A stretch of 6,159 nt of DNA from CBDUMN01 sp965368335 (lineage in GTDB: Bacteria; Pseudomonadota; Alphaproteobacteria; Rhodospirillales; JAPHRK01), in assembly GCA_965368335.1 (NCBI GenBank), contig CBDUMN010000144.1:1-6159 (forward strand). Direction: 5' to 3'. Shown here piece by piece: positions 5,651-6,159 of this stretch. Position 1 is the first letter of the stretch. Each line of letters begins with the position of its first letter. The translations under genes and the position numbers were made by a program. The notes under the pieces are model-generated. The model saw nothing but the letters and a program-made list of their open reading frames with translations, was not told where the DNA came from and searched no databases.

Positions 5651-6073
5651 ATGGCCGTAGAACGTACGCTTTCTATCATTAAGCCGGATGCCACCGAGCG
5701 CAATCTAACCGGTAAGATCAATACCTTCTTTGAAGAAAAAGGTCTGCGCATCGTCGCTCAGAAGCGCATTCGCCTGACCAAAGAACAAGCCGAAGGCTTC
5801 TATGCCGTTCATAAAGAACGCTCCTTCTTCGGCGAACTGGTCGAGTACATGATGTCCGGCCCGGTGGTCGTTCAGGTGCTCGAAGGCGAGAACGCCGTTG
5901 TCGCTAACCGTGAAATCATGGGCGCAACCAATCCGGCCAACGCCGACGAAGGCACGATCCGCAAGGCTCACGGCGTCGATGTTCAGTGCAACTCGGTGCA
6001 CGGCTCCGACAGCCCGGAAAACGCCGCCATCGAAATCGCCTACTTCTTCAGCCAGTGCGAAATCGTCGGCTAG
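5651..6073 (+). CDS. ndk: Nucleoside diphosphate kinase
   Basis: The 140-residue product is a full-length Ndk, which transfers the terminal phosphate of ATP to other NDPs and dNDPs in the cytoplasm through a phosphohistidine. The N-terminal ERTLSIIKPDA carries the conserved K11. VANREIMGATNP holds R87, GTIR holds R104, and NSVHGSDS contains the phosphorylated His117. The family-typical FFxELVEYMxSGPVV segment is present. Length and motif spacing are normal. The stretch KAHGVDVQC before the active-site motif differs from the more common KKFAxxIExN pattern but lies outside the catalytic residues. The ATG at 5651 has AAGGGGG ten bases upstream (5634-5640) and a second, closer AAGGA (5644-5648). 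Codons are mostly C-ending, as expected for a well-expressed gene. It is transcribed alone as far as visible, and the next 86 bases contain no convincing terminator. Confidence 0.97.
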   Translation: MAVERTLSIIKPDATERNLTGKINTFFEEKGLRIVAQKRIRLTKEQAEGFYAVHKERSFFGELVEYMMSGPVVVQVLEGENAVVANREIMGATNPANADEGTIRKAHGVDVQCNSVHGSDSPENAAIEIAYFFSQCEIVG

Positions 6074-6117
6074 CTTCTTCTTGAAACGCGAGAAAAGGGA
6101 GCTGTTTGGCAGCCTGT

Positions 6118-6146
6118 GTGAAAACGTAAGTTTTGTTTTGTATAAT
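6118..6146 (+). promoter_or_regulatory. Candidate promoter for a gene beyond the right edge
   Basis: A perfect TATAAT (6141-6146) lies 17 bases after GTGAAA (6118-6123), which matches four of six -35 positions. The spacer contains an inverted repeat AAAAC-GTAA-GTTTT (6121-6134) that overlaps the -35 box and could be an operator. The gene it would drive is outside the window. Confidence 0.45.
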
Positions 6147-6159
6147 GGCCGTATCGCAA

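Noticed and set aside
6074..6120. Terminator after ndk
   Set aside because: GCTG-TTTGG-CAGC gives only four base pairs and is not followed by a T run.

Overview
The window looks like ordinary chromosome from an alphaproteobacterium, probably a Rhodospirillales-type organism. This is an inference from the close similarity in style of the ndk and ABC-F proteins to that group, the moderately GC-rich coding sequence, and the inverse-autotransporter-like barrel. I see no rRNA, tRNA, CRISPR array, transposase, integrase or phage gene.

Left part (1-1657): the 3' end of a gene for an outer-membrane barrel of the inverse autotransporter (intimin/invasin) type runs off the left edge. It overlaps by one base (TGATG) the start of a gene for a small secreted, cysteine-containing protein. 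These two probably form a surface or cell-envelope operon. A gene for a three-helix inner-membrane protein with a long, highly charged C-terminal helix converges on them from the opposite strand.

Middle part (1658-3611): a 286-base AT-rich gap holds several inverted repeats and one doubtful 53-codon ORF. Next, on the minus strand, is a BtuF/TroA-like helical-backbone metal/cobalamin-binding protein that clearly has no signal peptide. A 111-base divergent promoter region separates it from a plus-strand gene of unknown function. The product of that gene may be an EAL-like domain that has lost its catalytic residues.

Right part (3612-6159): a full-length ABC-F translation factor of the YheS type (minus strand) is divergent from ndk, nucleoside diphosphate kinase (plus strand). 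The 146 bases between them contain a good sigma70-type promoter for ndk and a GC-rich leader hairpin. The window ends with a perfect TATAAT -10 box that probably serves a gene beyond the edge.

The least ordinary items are the barrel that ends without a passenger and is coupled to a secreted partner, the leaderless BtuF-like protein, the possible degenerate EAL protein, and the structured, AT-rich 1658-1943 gap. The ABC-F and ndk genes are standard housekeeping genes.
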